Shown: one piece after another, positions 17,543 to 26,718 of the stretch | Numbering within the stretch: the first letter of the stretch is position 1 | Layout: each line of letters opens with the position of its first letter | Assembly (NCBI GenBank): GCA_041649015.1 | Contig: JBAZNU010000001.1 | Location: forward strand, 434,001-498,000 | Direction: 5' to 3' | Length of the DNA stretch: 64,000 nucleotides | From: Ignavibacteria bacterium | GTDB taxonomy: Bacteria; Bacteroidota; Ignavibacteria; Tepidaquicellales; Tepidaquicellaceae | Translations under genes and position numbers: made by a program | The notes under the pieces: model-generated | Databases searched by the model: none | The model's input: only the letters and a program-made list of their open reading frames with translations | Told to the model about the DNA's origin: nothing

Positions 17543-20368
17543 TTATTTTATAACCACCATCCTCCGCGTTTCCGTATAACCACCAACACTCATCCGATAA
17601 AAATAAATCCCGCTTGAAAGCATCGTCGCATCAAAATCAACTGCATAACTCCCCGCAGACTTCTCTTCATTCACAAGCATAGCTACCTCCTTACCAAGAA
17701 CATCATAAACCCTTATCGTAACATCACTAACAGCGGGCAACTGAAAACGGATAACTGTTCTTGCATTAAATGGATTCGGATAATTCTGACCCAGCGAATA
17801 CTTCTCTGGCACTCCGTACCCCGGCTCATCTCCGCTCGTTAGAACATTCAACGCAAAACCCACATTCGGCCTGTTCACCTGCAAACCGCCTCCCATTAAA
17901 TCAGTACAGCCGCTTCCCGTCGCAAGGTCTAAAGACTGATGCCATGTCACTCCCGCCTTATTCGTCGCAGCAACATTCGTATTCGCACCAATACTGTTGT
18001 TATTAAAACAAACTTCCATAACCAAATTACTGGTACCGTTCCACACAAAAGGACTAAACGGAAAATACACCCAGCCCGAACCAAGCATAGTAAAATTTCC
18101 CGTATAAACAGTATTCCACTCCGAGTTTAAAAATCCTGTCAGCGAAGTAAGCGTCGTCTGCTGAACCTTTATCGTTAAACCGTTCATAACCTGAGGTGAT
18201 GCATTTAGCACATTAAAGCTCACACCCATAATACGCGCAGGAGAATTGCCCCACACCGCATTTAGTTCACTTGCATGAAAAAGCATATCAGTCCTTGCAT
18301 CCATATAAAATGTCTTAAAAGGATGAGATGCCGTCAAAGAACCATTGCCGATGTAAACAAAAGAAACAGCGTCAACTTTAAACTTAAATAGAGAGGTTGA
18401 GTCTGTATTATGGTTTGAGGAATTATCCCTTGCAAACACTCTGTAATATATCGAATCATTCGGCTGAACATCGGACCCTGTGGAATTAAATATCCCTTTA
18501 TAAACATCTCCTGTTATATTATTAAGCTTAAAATGTTTTATCCCGGTTGATATATCATTTCTGTACCATCTTACCCAGACAGAATCTATGCCAAAATTAT
18601 CTGAAACAAACGCATTAACCGTATCAGGCCAGCGAGACCAGCTCGACACCCCTATCGGTGCATGATTTATCACAGGCTTTGTATTATCGCCTCCTGTTAC
18701 AAAACTAAAAATGTTTGCCGGAGCGTTAACCGGTAAATTCGATACAAGGTTATTCTGGTCAATAGCTTTAATATAATATTTATAAGTTGAAGCTAAACCG
18801 TTTCCCGGAATTGAGGCTGTGTAAGTATTACCGGCTGTGTTAACCATTACAACACTGTCCGTCAATGAACCAATACCGTAATAAACCTTTGTAGAAGATA
18901 ATGCCACCCCAAACGTGAACACATTTACCGTTACCGGATAAGGACCTGTAAGACTTTCCGAATCTTTGAGCGGATTGTGAACTACATACGGCTTTAGTTC
19001 CATTTTTGCAATGTATATCTGTGCAGTACCGTTTCTGTTGTCTGCCCAGACAGGATATACAATGTTGTTATTAGATGTAATACCAATATAATCTGAATAG
19101 TAACCGTCTGCATAACCATTAAGAGGAACCGGCCGGTGAGGCATGTCACTTGCTTTAATGTTAGTGAAAGACAGTCCGCTATTCGTTGAAATCGCAACAT
19201 ATATATCGCACGAATCAATAGTATAAGAATCCCGATTATCATAAAATGCGACAGCAATATTACCGTTCGAATTGTCAACTGTTATCCATGGAAGGAACTG
19301 GTTCTTACCGTTATTTATTGCATCATCATTCACCCTAATCGGTGATGAAAAACTTGCTCCGCCATCCGTCGAATAGCAGAAACATACATCATCATCAGTT
19401 CCCGCAGGTAAAAGATTCTTCTGTGCCCACGTCACAAATATAATCCCCGTATTGTTTATCGATACTGATGGAAACGAATTTACTCGAATTCCATTCGGCG
19501 TTAGATATCCTCTTATTCCGCTAATAGTAACAGGATATGTTGGTGCAGACCATGTTACACCGCCATTAGTTGATTTTGTCAGGGCTATTTTATCTTCTAT
19601 ACCGCTCAATAAATCAGGTGTAGCCCACATACAATAGACGGTTCCATTCTGAGCAATAACAATCTTTGCACCCTGTTCATAATGACCTGCAATTGGCAAA
19701 CCTATCTGTTGAGCAGCGCTAAAAGTCAGTCCGTTATCAGTTGAATAAGAAAGATATATTCCGGGCTGAGCCAGATTAAAGTTGCTCCAGGCAGTATAAA
19801 TTCTATTGAAATAAGGACTTGAGGGTGTTTTATCAATCGCGATAGTATTCATATCATAAAGGGTAGAAGATGGTACAACAATCCTTCCTCCCCAGTTTAT
19901 TCCGTTATTAAAAGAACGGTCAACTACAATATAATCATCAAGATAATTTAAAAATAAGCCCCCTGTATTATTGTGTGAAACATAAGGATTAGTGGAATAA
20001 TAAACTGACCCCGGAATAATATCACCCCCCGTCCAGTTACTTCCCGAGTTAGACGTAGAATAATATCCCATTCCGTAATCAGTATTCGCACCGATGAAAA
20101 TATTGTTCGGATTGGCCGGTGATGAAGAAATTGAGGGTTCAGATTGATTATAAGAACTTGGAAAAACTCTTATGTTCGGATACTGTGTAACGACTTTATT
20201 TCCTGCAACTGCGTAACCGCTGGTATTAATAATATTGTATTGAACATTATAGACTATTCCATTCGGCACAAAACCTTCCGGCTTAACAATCATCCTTTCC
20301 TGTCCAAGAACAGCATAGGTGACTGAAAAGACTACGAATAAAGCGGTACAGTATTTAAAAATATTCAA
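17543..20368 (-). CDS. Secreted BNR/Asp-box repeat protein with T9SS sorting domain
   Basis: 941 residues. A signal peptide (~1-22) is followed by a sialidase-like propeller with several Asp-box motifs (YSTDNGLTF, KSTNGGVTWSAP, YSTDGGASFSSP, ISTNSGLSF). Next come beta-sandwich segments (~460-680), then a ~130-residue module around 690-830 that also occurs in the 26719 gene (shared words DARTxxxFxASE-like, LGSGW, FVWNGTSNLVMEV). The C-terminal T9SS domain (~860-941) begins YSLGQNYPNPFNARTVIRF and ends RRMVVIK. Asp boxes are structural; I see no sialidase active-site set, so enzymatic activity is not claimed. The DUF3089 hydrolase follows after 4 bases. Confidence 0.85.
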   Translation of the reverse strand: MNIFKYCTALFVVFSVTYAVLGQERMIVKPEGFVPNGIVYNVQYNIINTSGYAVAGNKVVTQYPNIRVFPSSYNQSEPSISSSPANPNNIFIGANTDYGMGYYSTSNSGSNWTGGDIIPGSVYYSTNPYVSHNNTGGLFLNYLDDYIVVDRSFNNGINWGGRIVVPSSTLYDMNTIAIDKTPSSPYFNRIYTAWSNFNLAQPGIYLSYSTDNGLTFSAAQQIGLPIAGHYEQGAKIVIAQNGTVYCMWATPDLLSGIEDKIALTKSTNGGVTWSAPTYPVTISGIRGYLTPNGIRVNSFPSVSINNTGIIFVTWAQKNLLPAGTDDDVCFCYSTDGGASFSSPIRVNDDAINNGKNQFLPWITVDNSNGNIAVAFYDNRDSYTIDSCDIYVAISTNSGLSFTNIKASDMPHRPVPLNGYADGYYSDYIGITSNNNIVYPVWADNRNGTAQIYIAKMELKPYVVHNPLKDSESLTGPYPVTVNVFTFGVALSSTKVYYGIGSLTDSVVMVNTAGNTYTASIPGNGLASTYKYYIKAIDQNNLVSNLPVNAPANIFSFVTGGDNTKPVINHAPIGVSSWSRWPDTVNAFVSDNFGIDSVWVRWYRNDISTGIKHFKLNNITGDVYKGIFNSTGSDVQPNDSIYYRVFARDNSSNHNTDSTSLFKFKVDAVSFVYIGNGSLTASHPFKTFYMDARTDMLFHASELNAVWGNSPARIMGVSFNVLNASPQVMNGLTIKVQQTTLTSLTGFLNSEWNTVYTGNFTMLGSGWVYFPFSPFVWNGTSNLVMEVCFNNNSIGANTNVAATNKAGVTWHQSLDLATGSGCTDLMGGGLQVNRPNVGFALNVLTSGDEPGYGVPEKYSLGQNYPNPFNARTVIRFQLPAVSDVTIRVYDVLGKEVAMLVNEEKSAGSYAVDFDATMLSSGIYFYRMSVGGYTETRRMVVIK

Positions 20369-20435
20369 TTAAATGTAATCTTAATTTAATTAAGCTATGA
20401 GCACAAAGATTTTACAATTATAAAATAAAACTGAT

Positions 20436-21272
20436 TTACATTGAAAATGAAATCACATCTTCAATAACCCTCTCAAGATGTTCCGTCGTCCCGGCAAAAG
20501 GATGAACCGCCCCAAAAGTATGCCCTGTATTTTCAAGAATTTTAAGCACGGATGTATCCTTGCTTTTTAGTCCGTTATAAATATCGTGTGCCTCGCTTGG
20601 GTCAACAGCCAAATCCTCAGAACCATGAATAATAAGCGTCGGAATATCAACCCTCCCCAACGCTCTTTTAATGTTAAGCCGCTCTGCATTCTCTTCAAGG
20701 TCTTCAAGCAGTGTAATATTCATTCTCATTTTTTGCTTGGTGCGTGTGTTCAAAACCTCAATAAAGCCCCTCTCTCTCCAGATGCGTTTCGTTTCCTCCC
20801 CATATCTGTAGAAATCCGACACCGAAGCGAGTACAACCAGTTTCTTGATTCTTATATCCTCGGCAGCTTTAAGTATTGCTATTCCACCGCCCCGTGAATG
20901 ACCCGCAAGCATTAAATTGTCAAAGTCATAATCATAATTATCTTTATGTTTTTCAAGGTAATCAATAACACACTCGAGGTCATCAAGCTCTTTCGAAAAC
21001 GTGTTAATCGCAAAATTGTCGAGACGCTCGAAATCAACAGGATTGTCTTTTTCATTATCGGTACCGTTAAGAGAAAAATTGAATGACACCGTAAAAACAC
21101 CGCGGGAAGCAAACTTGTCAAACATATATGGAAAACATCCCCAGTCTTTAAACCCTTTGAAGCCATGGCAGAAGATAAGTAGCGGCATCTTTTTATCCGG
21201 CATTTTTGAATAACGGAAATCCATGTTGATGGTATTCCCGTCCTTATTCTTAATCTTTATGTTCCTGTACAT
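20436..21272 (-). CDS. Alpha/beta hydrolase (dienelactone hydrolase/BAAT-like)
   Basis: 278 residues, cytosolic, with no signal peptide. Motifs are LLIFCHGFKGFKDWG (oxyanion-hole region), NLMLAGHSRGGGIAIL with the nucleophile Ser in GHSRGG, DIPTLIIHGSEDLAVDP supplying the acid, and ENTGHTFGAVHPF with the catalytic His. All three triad members are therefore visible. The substrate is unknown. It starts 3 bases after the PorD-like gene's stop, so the two are co-transcribed, although a role in type IX secretion is not implied by the sequence. Confidence 0.87.
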   Translation of the reverse strand: MYRNIKIKNKDGNTINMDFRYSKMPDKKMPLLIFCHGFKGFKDWGCFPYMFDKFASRGVFTVSFNFSLNGTDNEKDNPVDFERLDNFAINTFSKELDDLECVIDYLEKHKDNYDYDFDNLMLAGHSRGGGIAILKAAEDIRIKKLVVLASVSDFYRYGEETKRIWRERGFIEVLNTRTKQKMRMNITLLEDLEENAERLNIKRALGRVDIPTLIIHGSEDLAVDPSEAHDIYNGLKSKDTSVLKILENTGHTFGAVHPFAGTTEHLERVIEDVISFSM

Positions 21273-21275
21273 ATG

Positions 21276-22232
21276 CTACTTGGCTTTTTTCTTACCCTCT
21301 TCATAAATACGCTGATGAGCGGGGTCGAGTTGTGCAAGCTTGTCGTATATACCTTTGTCTCCATAATTCAGGAATGAATCAGAAATTTCCTGTGCTTTTG
21401 TCTCAAGAAAATAATCAACACTGTAAGCTCTCACTTCCTTCTTCTTAATCTTGGATATTTTTTCCACTGCATTATAGATATAAGCGTATGCATTCCTTGA
21501 AAGTCCTAAAGAGTCAATCCCAAGCCAGTGATATTCATAGAATCCGTTCCTGAAATCATCAAACCTTGGATTCATGAGTTCTTGTACCATAACGAGCCTC
21601 GATGGTTTCGAACCGCCACCGGTTTCTGTCCATCCCGTTCTGTCAACCATAGGCTTATTGCAAATATCCATCGCTTTCTGGAAGTATATGCTCCTGTTCA
21701 TCGGATGGTCTTTCGGAAAGAATGAGTCCTGGTCATAACCAAGCATCATGTATGCATAATAATCAAAGAAACTTATGAATGGGTCAAAACGAAACTCATT
21801 CTTAATAAACTGAATCGAACGATTATAATTAAACTTGAATCTCTCGTCTATGTACTTGAATAATGTCGTGTATCTCGGATTTTGTCTCTTGTCCTGAGTA
21901 TCAATTATCCTCTGACTTACAAAAAGAACCTGTGCGTCATACTGGTCTATCCCGTTCGTACCCTTAAAGGTAATCTGTATTGCACCTTTAATCTTATACA
22001 ATTCTGCACCCGGCTTATTCTGTTCGTTAAAGATGGCATTATCGTAAAATTTGTTCTTATTAAGGTAATCTTCTAATTGCTGCTTCATGTCCTTGACCTT
22101 GTCCTTTGCATCGGGGGGCAAAGCGTCAACATTTAGCGTAACTGTTATATCAAAATCCTGAGCCTTTAAAAATCCCCCAAATCCCGTCCATAACACACAA
22201 AACAAAAGATATACAAATAGTTTTTTAAACAT
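21276..22232 (-). CDS. porD: DUF4835 family protein, type IX secretion PorD-like
   Basis: 318 residues. A signal peptide (to ~24, ending LKAQ) is followed by the DUF4835 pattern: an FDITVTLNVDAL opening, a central QITFKGTNG strand with VLFVSQRIID, and the diagnostic FISFFDYYAYMMLGYDQDSF block followed by GWTETGGG and YEYHWLGIDSL. In Porphyromonas PorD is needed for T9SS function, and DUF4835 is that family; the exact biochemical role is not established. It is transcribed divergently from a PorV/PorQ-like gene 58 bases away, a pairing that supports a T9SS connection. The symbol is given by family and is less certain than the domain call. Confidence 0.78.
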   Translation of the reverse strand: MFKKLFVYLLFCVLWTGFGGFLKAQDFDITVTLNVDALPPDAKDKVKDMKQQLEDYLNKNKFYDNAIFNEQNKPGAELYKIKGAIQITFKGTNGIDQYDAQVLFVSQRIIDTQDKRQNPRYTTLFKYIDERFKFNYNRSIQFIKNEFRFDPFISFFDYYAYMMLGYDQDSFFPKDHPMNRSIYFQKAMDICNKPMVDRTGWTETGGGSKPSRLVMVQELMNPRFDDFRNGFYEYHWLGIDSLGLSRNAYAYIYNAVEKISKIKKKEVRAYSVDYFLETKAQEISDSFLNYGDKGIYDKLAQLDPAHQRIYEEGKKKAK

Positions 22233-22290
22233 TAAATCCTTTATTAATTTCTAATTAAATTTTGAATTCTTATTTTAATAATCAATACCA

Positions 22291-23154
22291 ATGAAACGCT
22301 TTATTTTACCAATATTATTCCTATGTGCTTCTTATTTACAGGCGCAATTTGAAAACACTGATGTAGGTGCCAGACCGTCTGCAATGGCAGGAGTGTTTAC
22401 TTCAATATCCAATAATTCTCTCGCTGTTTTTTATAATCCATCGGGACTCGGACAGATGAAATACAGAGAGTTTGCTGTATATTACAGTCCTGCTCCTTAT
22501 GGATTAACAGACCTTTCAACCGCTGCTGTCACTTATGCCGAACCGACTAAATTCGGTACAATAGGGGCTGCATTTAAAACTTACGGCTTTGATTTGTACA
22601 GGGAAAATAATTTCATAGTATCATACGGCAACAGCTATAAAGACAGAATATACTACGGGGCAAATCTGAACCTGTACAACCTTCACATTCAAAACTATAA
22701 CAACGCAACCGCATTCGGTTTAGATATCGGTGCATTGGTATATATTGCAAAATTTCTTCAGTTCGGGTTTTTTGGAAAGAATATAACCGGTACAAAAATT
22801 GGTGAATCTAAAGAAAAGATAGCTCAGGTGTACAGAACAGGATTGATGTACCAGCCGGAAGATTTCTTCAGAATAGCCGCAGAAGCAGAAAAAGACGTTC
22901 GGTACCCGCTTTCTATTCGGGGAGGAATAGAGTATAATATAATTGAGTTTATCGACCTGCGGTTTGGAGTCGGAAGCGAACCTACTCTTTTTTCCGCGGG
23001 AGTCGGAATTAATTATAACATGTTTTCTTTCGACTATGGATTCACAAAGTCAGAAGACCTGGGCTTCACTCACCTCGGAACAGTTTCTTTTAATTTCGGT
23101 GGTGCGAAAGGGAGAAAAGAATCACGAGAAAGATTAAAGAAAGCTTTAGAATAA
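22291..23154 (+). CDS. PorV/PorQ family outer-membrane protein
   Basis: 287 residues. A signal peptide (~1-18, ending LQAQ) is followed by a FadL-like barrel. The start of the mature protein shows the family pattern: DVGARPSAMAGVFTSISNN, then SLAVFYNPSGLG and GTIGAAFKTYGFDLY. In T9SS organisms PorV shuttles cargo and PorQ works with PorZ; the subtype here cannot be decided from motifs alone. It starts 58 bases from the divergent PorD-like gene and is followed after 12 bases by a PfkB kinase. Confidence 0.8.
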   Translation: MKRFILPILFLCASYLQAQFENTDVGARPSAMAGVFTSISNNSLAVFYNPSGLGQMKYREFAVYYSPAPYGLTDLSTAAVTYAEPTKFGTIGAAFKTYGFDLYRENNFIVSYGNSYKDRIYYGANLNLYNLHIQNYNNATAFGLDIGALVYIAKFLQFGFFGKNITGTKIGESKEKIAQVYRTGLMYQPEDFFRIAAEAEKDVRYPLSIRGGIEYNIIEFIDLRFGVGSEPTLFSAGVGINYNMFSFDYGFTKSEDLGFTHLGTVSFNFGGAKGRKESRERLKKALE

Positions 23155-23166
23155 TTAAAACTTTAA

Positions 23167-24102
23167 ATGATTTATTTAGTAATCGGCGAACCGTGTGTTG
23201 ACCTTATCCATAAGGATGATGGCAGTATCGAGCACAGCTACGGCGGTGTTCTTTATTCGATAATATCTCTTGCAGTACTTAGCTCGGCAGGAGATGTAAT
23301 ACGTCCGCTCATGAACCTCGGAGAAGATGAGTATGAAAACATTACATCCATACTAAAAAACTACCCAAAGATTCAGCTTGACGGAATAAATAAGGTATCA
23401 CACCCCACAAAGAAGGTTCATCTCTTTCTTTCCAACTACGGCTCTGGCAAGAAAGCAAAAATTGAACATTCTGATGCAGATACTTATACCCTCGGTTTCG
23501 AAAGAATTCAGCCTTTTCTCGATAGTGCGGATGCAATGCTTATCAACATGGTTTCTGGAGTCGATATTTCTCTTGATACGCTCAAAAAAATCCGCTCGGA
23601 GTTTAAAGGATTCATGCATATTGATGTACATAACCTCGTTATGCGCACAAATGAATTGGGTTTCAGAGAGCATACCAACCTCCCCGACTGGCGTGAATGG
23701 TGCACTAACTCTGATACCGTTCAGATGAATGAGTTTGAAGTCAGCATAATTTCGCGCGAAAAACGAAACGACTACGAAATTGCAGAAGAAATACTTATTA
23801 ACCTGAAAAAGGAAATGAAAGGAGTAGTTGTCACAAGAGGAAAGCTCGGCGTCAGCGGATTTACTAAAAAGGAAAAATCGTTCGGAGGTGAAAAGTATTT
23901 TGACCTCGACAAGCATGACGTACCTGCTGTTGAAAACCCTAAATTTGTCGATACCACAGGCTGCGGGGATGTCTTCGGAGCATCATTCGCTGCGGATTAT
24001 TCGCGTTTAAAGGATTTCAAAAAAGCTCTGCACTTTGCAACCCGTGTTGCTTCTTATAAAACAGCCCTCTCAGGAATACATGAACTTCATAAGCTCAAAT
24101 AA
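23167..24102 (+). CDS. PfkB family carbohydrate/nucleoside kinase
   Basis: 311 residues of the ribokinase fold. The C-terminal signature is VDTTGCGDVFGASFAADY, with Asp268 as the likely catalytic base in the anion-hole loop GCGD. GVVVTRGKLGVSGFTK is the usual preceding ATP-site strand. The N-terminal sugar-binding region (GEPCVDLI, SYGGVLYSI) is divergent, so the substrate is unknown. It abuts rfbD with no spacer (stop then ATG), implying coupled expression with nucleotide-sugar metabolism; whether it acts in that pathway is inference. Confidence 0.85.
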   Translation: MIYLVIGEPCVDLIHKDDGSIEHSYGGVLYSIISLAVLSSAGDVIRPLMNLGEDEYENITSILKNYPKIQLDGINKVSHPTKKVHLFLSNYGSGKKAKIEHSDADTYTLGFERIQPFLDSADAMLINMVSGVDISLDTLKKIRSEFKGFMHIDVHNLVMRTNELGFREHTNLPDWREWCTNSDTVQMNEFEVSIISREKRNDYEIAEEILINLKKEMKGVVVTRGKLGVSGFTKKEKSFGGEKYFDLDKHDVPAVENPKFVDTTGCGDVFGASFAADYSRLKDFKKALHFATRVASYKTALSGIHELHKLK

Positions 24103-25005
24103 ATGAAAAAGGGCAAGATACTTGTAACGGGTGCAAACGGTTTGCTGGGACAGGCTGTATCAGCTGTTTTTAAAAGAGAGTCGGATTTAGAACTCTGCCT
24201 TACATCCATAGAAGAGAAATCTTACACAGGCAGAGATGACACTTACCGCTCGCTCGATATTTGCGCAAAAGAAGACGTTAAAGCCGTTGTCGCTGATTTC
24301 AAGCCCGATGTAATTCTAAACTGTGCGGCTTTTACGGACGTTGATAAATGCGAGACGGAAAGAGAGGCATGCTGGAAATTAAACGTTGATGCTGTTAAAA
24401 ATCTAATAATCGCCGCGAGACCTCATGGCATTAAGCTTGTACATATTTCTACAGATTATATCTTCGACGGAAAAGCGGGTCCATATTTAGAAGATTCTTC
24501 ACCGAACCCGATTTCATTCTACGGTAAATCAAAGCATGCTGCCGAAAACGCTATCGTTGCAAGCGGAATAAAACACGCCATTGCAAGAACGATGGTACTT
24601 TTCGGTGTTGGTAAAAATGTCAAACCTAACTTTGCAGTGTGGCTCGTGAATAAACTTGCAGCAAAGGAAAAGATTAATATAGTTGATGACCAGATAGGTA
24701 ACTCAACAATCGTGGATAATCTTGCATACGGACTGCTTAAAATCATCGAACAGGAAAAAACGGGCGTTTGGAATATCGCGGGGAAAGACATTGAATCGCG
24801 ATATGATTTTACGATTAAACTTTGTAATATCTTCGGTTTTGATAAATCACTCATAACTAAAATCAAGACGGCATCACTGAACCAGCCTGCTCCGCGTCCG
24901 CTGAACTCAGGACTTATAACATTAAAGGCGGAGACAGAACTTCTATTCAAACCGATGAACACAGTTGAATCGCTCGAACTTTTCAAACACAACTTAAGAA
25001 ATTAA
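24103..25005 (+). CDS. rfbD: dTDP-4-dehydrorhamnose reductase
   Basis: Final, NAD(P)H-dependent step of dTDP-L-rhamnose synthesis. 300 residues. The Rossmann motif is VTGANGLLGQAV, followed by PDVILNCAAFTDVDKCE, HISTDYIFDGKAGPY and the catalytic SFYGKSK (Tyr and Lys of the YxxxK pair). WNIAGKDIESRYDF and APRPLNSGL are also typical. It is unlinked from rfbA-rfbC (about 10 kb upstream) but on the same strand. It is followed after 15 bases by serS. Confidence 0.92.
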   Translation: MKKGKILVTGANGLLGQAVSAVFKRESDLELCLTSIEEKSYTGRDDTYRSLDICAKEDVKAVVADFKPDVILNCAAFTDVDKCETEREACWKLNVDAVKNLIIAARPHGIKLVHISTDYIFDGKAGPYLEDSSPNPISFYGKSKHAAENAIVASGIKHAIARTMVLFGVGKNVKPNFAVWLVNKLAAKEKINIVDDQIGNSTIVDNLAYGLLKIIEQEKTGVWNIAGKDIESRYDFTIKLCNIFGFDKSLITKIKTASLNQPAPRPLNSGLITLKAETELLFKPMNTVESLELFKHNLRN

Positions 25006-25020
25006 ACATAACCATTATAT

Positions 25021-26301
25021 ATGCTTGATATAAAATTAATAAGAGAAACACCTGAACTTGTAAAAGAAAAGCTTTCTCTCAGGAATGAAGACCCTTCTGT
25101 AATAGATAAAGTACAATCCGCAGATTCAAAGCGCCTCGAAGTTACAAAAAAGTCTGATGCACTCAAAGAACTTCGCAATAAAGTATCCGATGAAATCGGC
25201 GTCATGAAAAAGTCGAAAGCGGATGCATCGGAAAAGATTGCAGAGATGAAGAAGGTTTCAGATGAAATCAAGAACCTTGATGCAGAGCTGCGAGCTATTG
25301 AAGAAGAAGTAGAAGAACTGCTTTATTATATTCCCGCACTTCCGGCCGAGGGGATTCCTTTAGGCAAGAGTGCTGACGAGAACGTGGAAGTTCGTGTCTC
25401 AGGAGAGAAGAGAAGTTTCTCTTTTAAAGTGAAAGACCACATAGAGCTTACTAAAAAACTCGATATACTCGATTTCGAACGCGGTGCAAAAATCACGGGC
25501 AGCGGATTCCCATTGTATAAAGGCAAAGGGGCGACGCTCGAACGTGCGCTTATTAATTTTATGCTTGATACTCACATATCAAAAGGATACAGGGAGGTTA
25601 TGACGCCCGTGCTTGTTAACCGTGCGTCAATGGCGGCTGCGGAGAAAGTGCCGAAATTTGAAGAAGATATGTACCACATAAATGAAGATGATTTGTTTGC
25701 AATCCCTACTGCTGAAGTACCGATTATAAACATACACCGGGATGAAATTCTTAAAGAAGAAGAACTGCCGCTGAAGTACTGCGGATATACTACATGCTTC
25801 CGTCGTGAAGCAGGAAGTTACGGCAAGGATACAAAAGGGTTCCTGCGGGTTCATCAGTTCAACAAAGTAGAGTTGATAAATTTCTGCACACCCGAAAGCT
25901 CTTATACTGAAATGGAAAAAATGCTCGGAGATGCATGCGCCATACTCGACGCCTTAAAGGTTCATTACCGCATTATCGAGCTATGCACGGGTGATATTGG
26001 TTTCTCGGCGTCCAAGTGTTACGACATAGAGGTATGGTCTTACGCAGAGAACAAATGGCTTGAAGCATCATCTGTCAGCAACTGCACCGACTTCCAGTCG
26101 CGCCGCGCAAAGATACGTTACAAAACATTGCCAAAAGAAGGCAGTAAACCAAAGACAGAGCTTGTGCACATACTAAACGGCTCAGGTCTTGCAACTTCGC
26201 GTCTGATGGTTGCGATGCTCGAAGCAAACCAGACAGAAGAAGGTTTTATCACCGTACCCGAAACACTTAGGATGTACACGGGGTTTGATGTGATAAAATA
26301 A
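25021..26301 (+). CDS. serS: Seryl-tRNA synthetase
   Basis: Charges tRNA-Ser with serine in the cytosol. 426 residues, standard length. The N-terminal long coiled-coil arm (~25-105) binds the tRNA. Class II motifs are clear: a motif 1 region around KGYREVMTPVLVN, motif 2 in FRREAGSYGKDTKGFLRVHQ, and motif 3 in NGSGLATSRLMVAMLEANQ. TAEVPIINIH and ELCTGDIGFSASKCYDIEVW are further family blocks. It ends the PorV-like/pfkB/rfbD/serS run. I see no strong terminator after it. Confidence 0.97.
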   Translation: MLDIKLIRETPELVKEKLSLRNEDPSVIDKVQSADSKRLEVTKKSDALKELRNKVSDEIGVMKKSKADASEKIAEMKKVSDEIKNLDAELRAIEEEVEELLYYIPALPAEGIPLGKSADENVEVRVSGEKRSFSFKVKDHIELTKKLDILDFERGAKITGSGFPLYKGKGATLERALINFMLDTHISKGYREVMTPVLVNRASMAAAEKVPKFEEDMYHINEDDLFAIPTAEVPIINIHRDEILKEEELPLKYCGYTTCFRREAGSYGKDTKGFLRVHQFNKVELINFCTPESSYTEMEKMLGDACAILDALKVHYRIIELCTGDIGFSASKCYDIEVWSYAENKWLEASSVSNCTDFQSRRAKIRYKTLPKEGSKPKTELVHILNGSGLATSRLMVAMLEANQTEEGFITVPETLRMYTGFDVIK

Positions 26302-26718
26302 TTGTAATCATTGGATGTATTTAGGCAGATTAAATATTTGTTTTTATATGCATATAATTTTCGCTTGATTTTTTTTATTGCAAATATTAATTTATCATGA
26401 CAAGCCATCTAAACAGAGGCTTTATGTAGATAGATTAGGAAGAATAATCATGATACCTCTCTTTTCTTTGACTTGCCGCTTAATTATTTATAGAAAAAAT
26501 TTTTCAGAGAATAGAGTGGCAACAATATGTAATTTTTTCCGCTGTATTCCTGCGGAAGGAAACCTTAACCTTTCATCAGGAAATCAAATTCTTTTATACA
26601 CCTTTGTAAACATCTCTTTAAATATTAATCGCATAAGATTGCAGCCGCACATCCAAAAAACCGAAAACAGAATACTATATTTTTTTAATATTATAAAACA
26701 AATTTATCGGGAGGAATT
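26302..26718. other. Intergenic region upstream of the LamG-domain protein
   Basis: 417 bases, AT-rich, with no supported gene. The only long open frame lacks family features and normal composition. Just before the next gene is an unusually strong Shine-Dalgarno sequence (GGGAGGAATT at ~26708-26717), a contrast to most genes in the window. The promoter of that gene should lie here. Confidence 0.5.
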
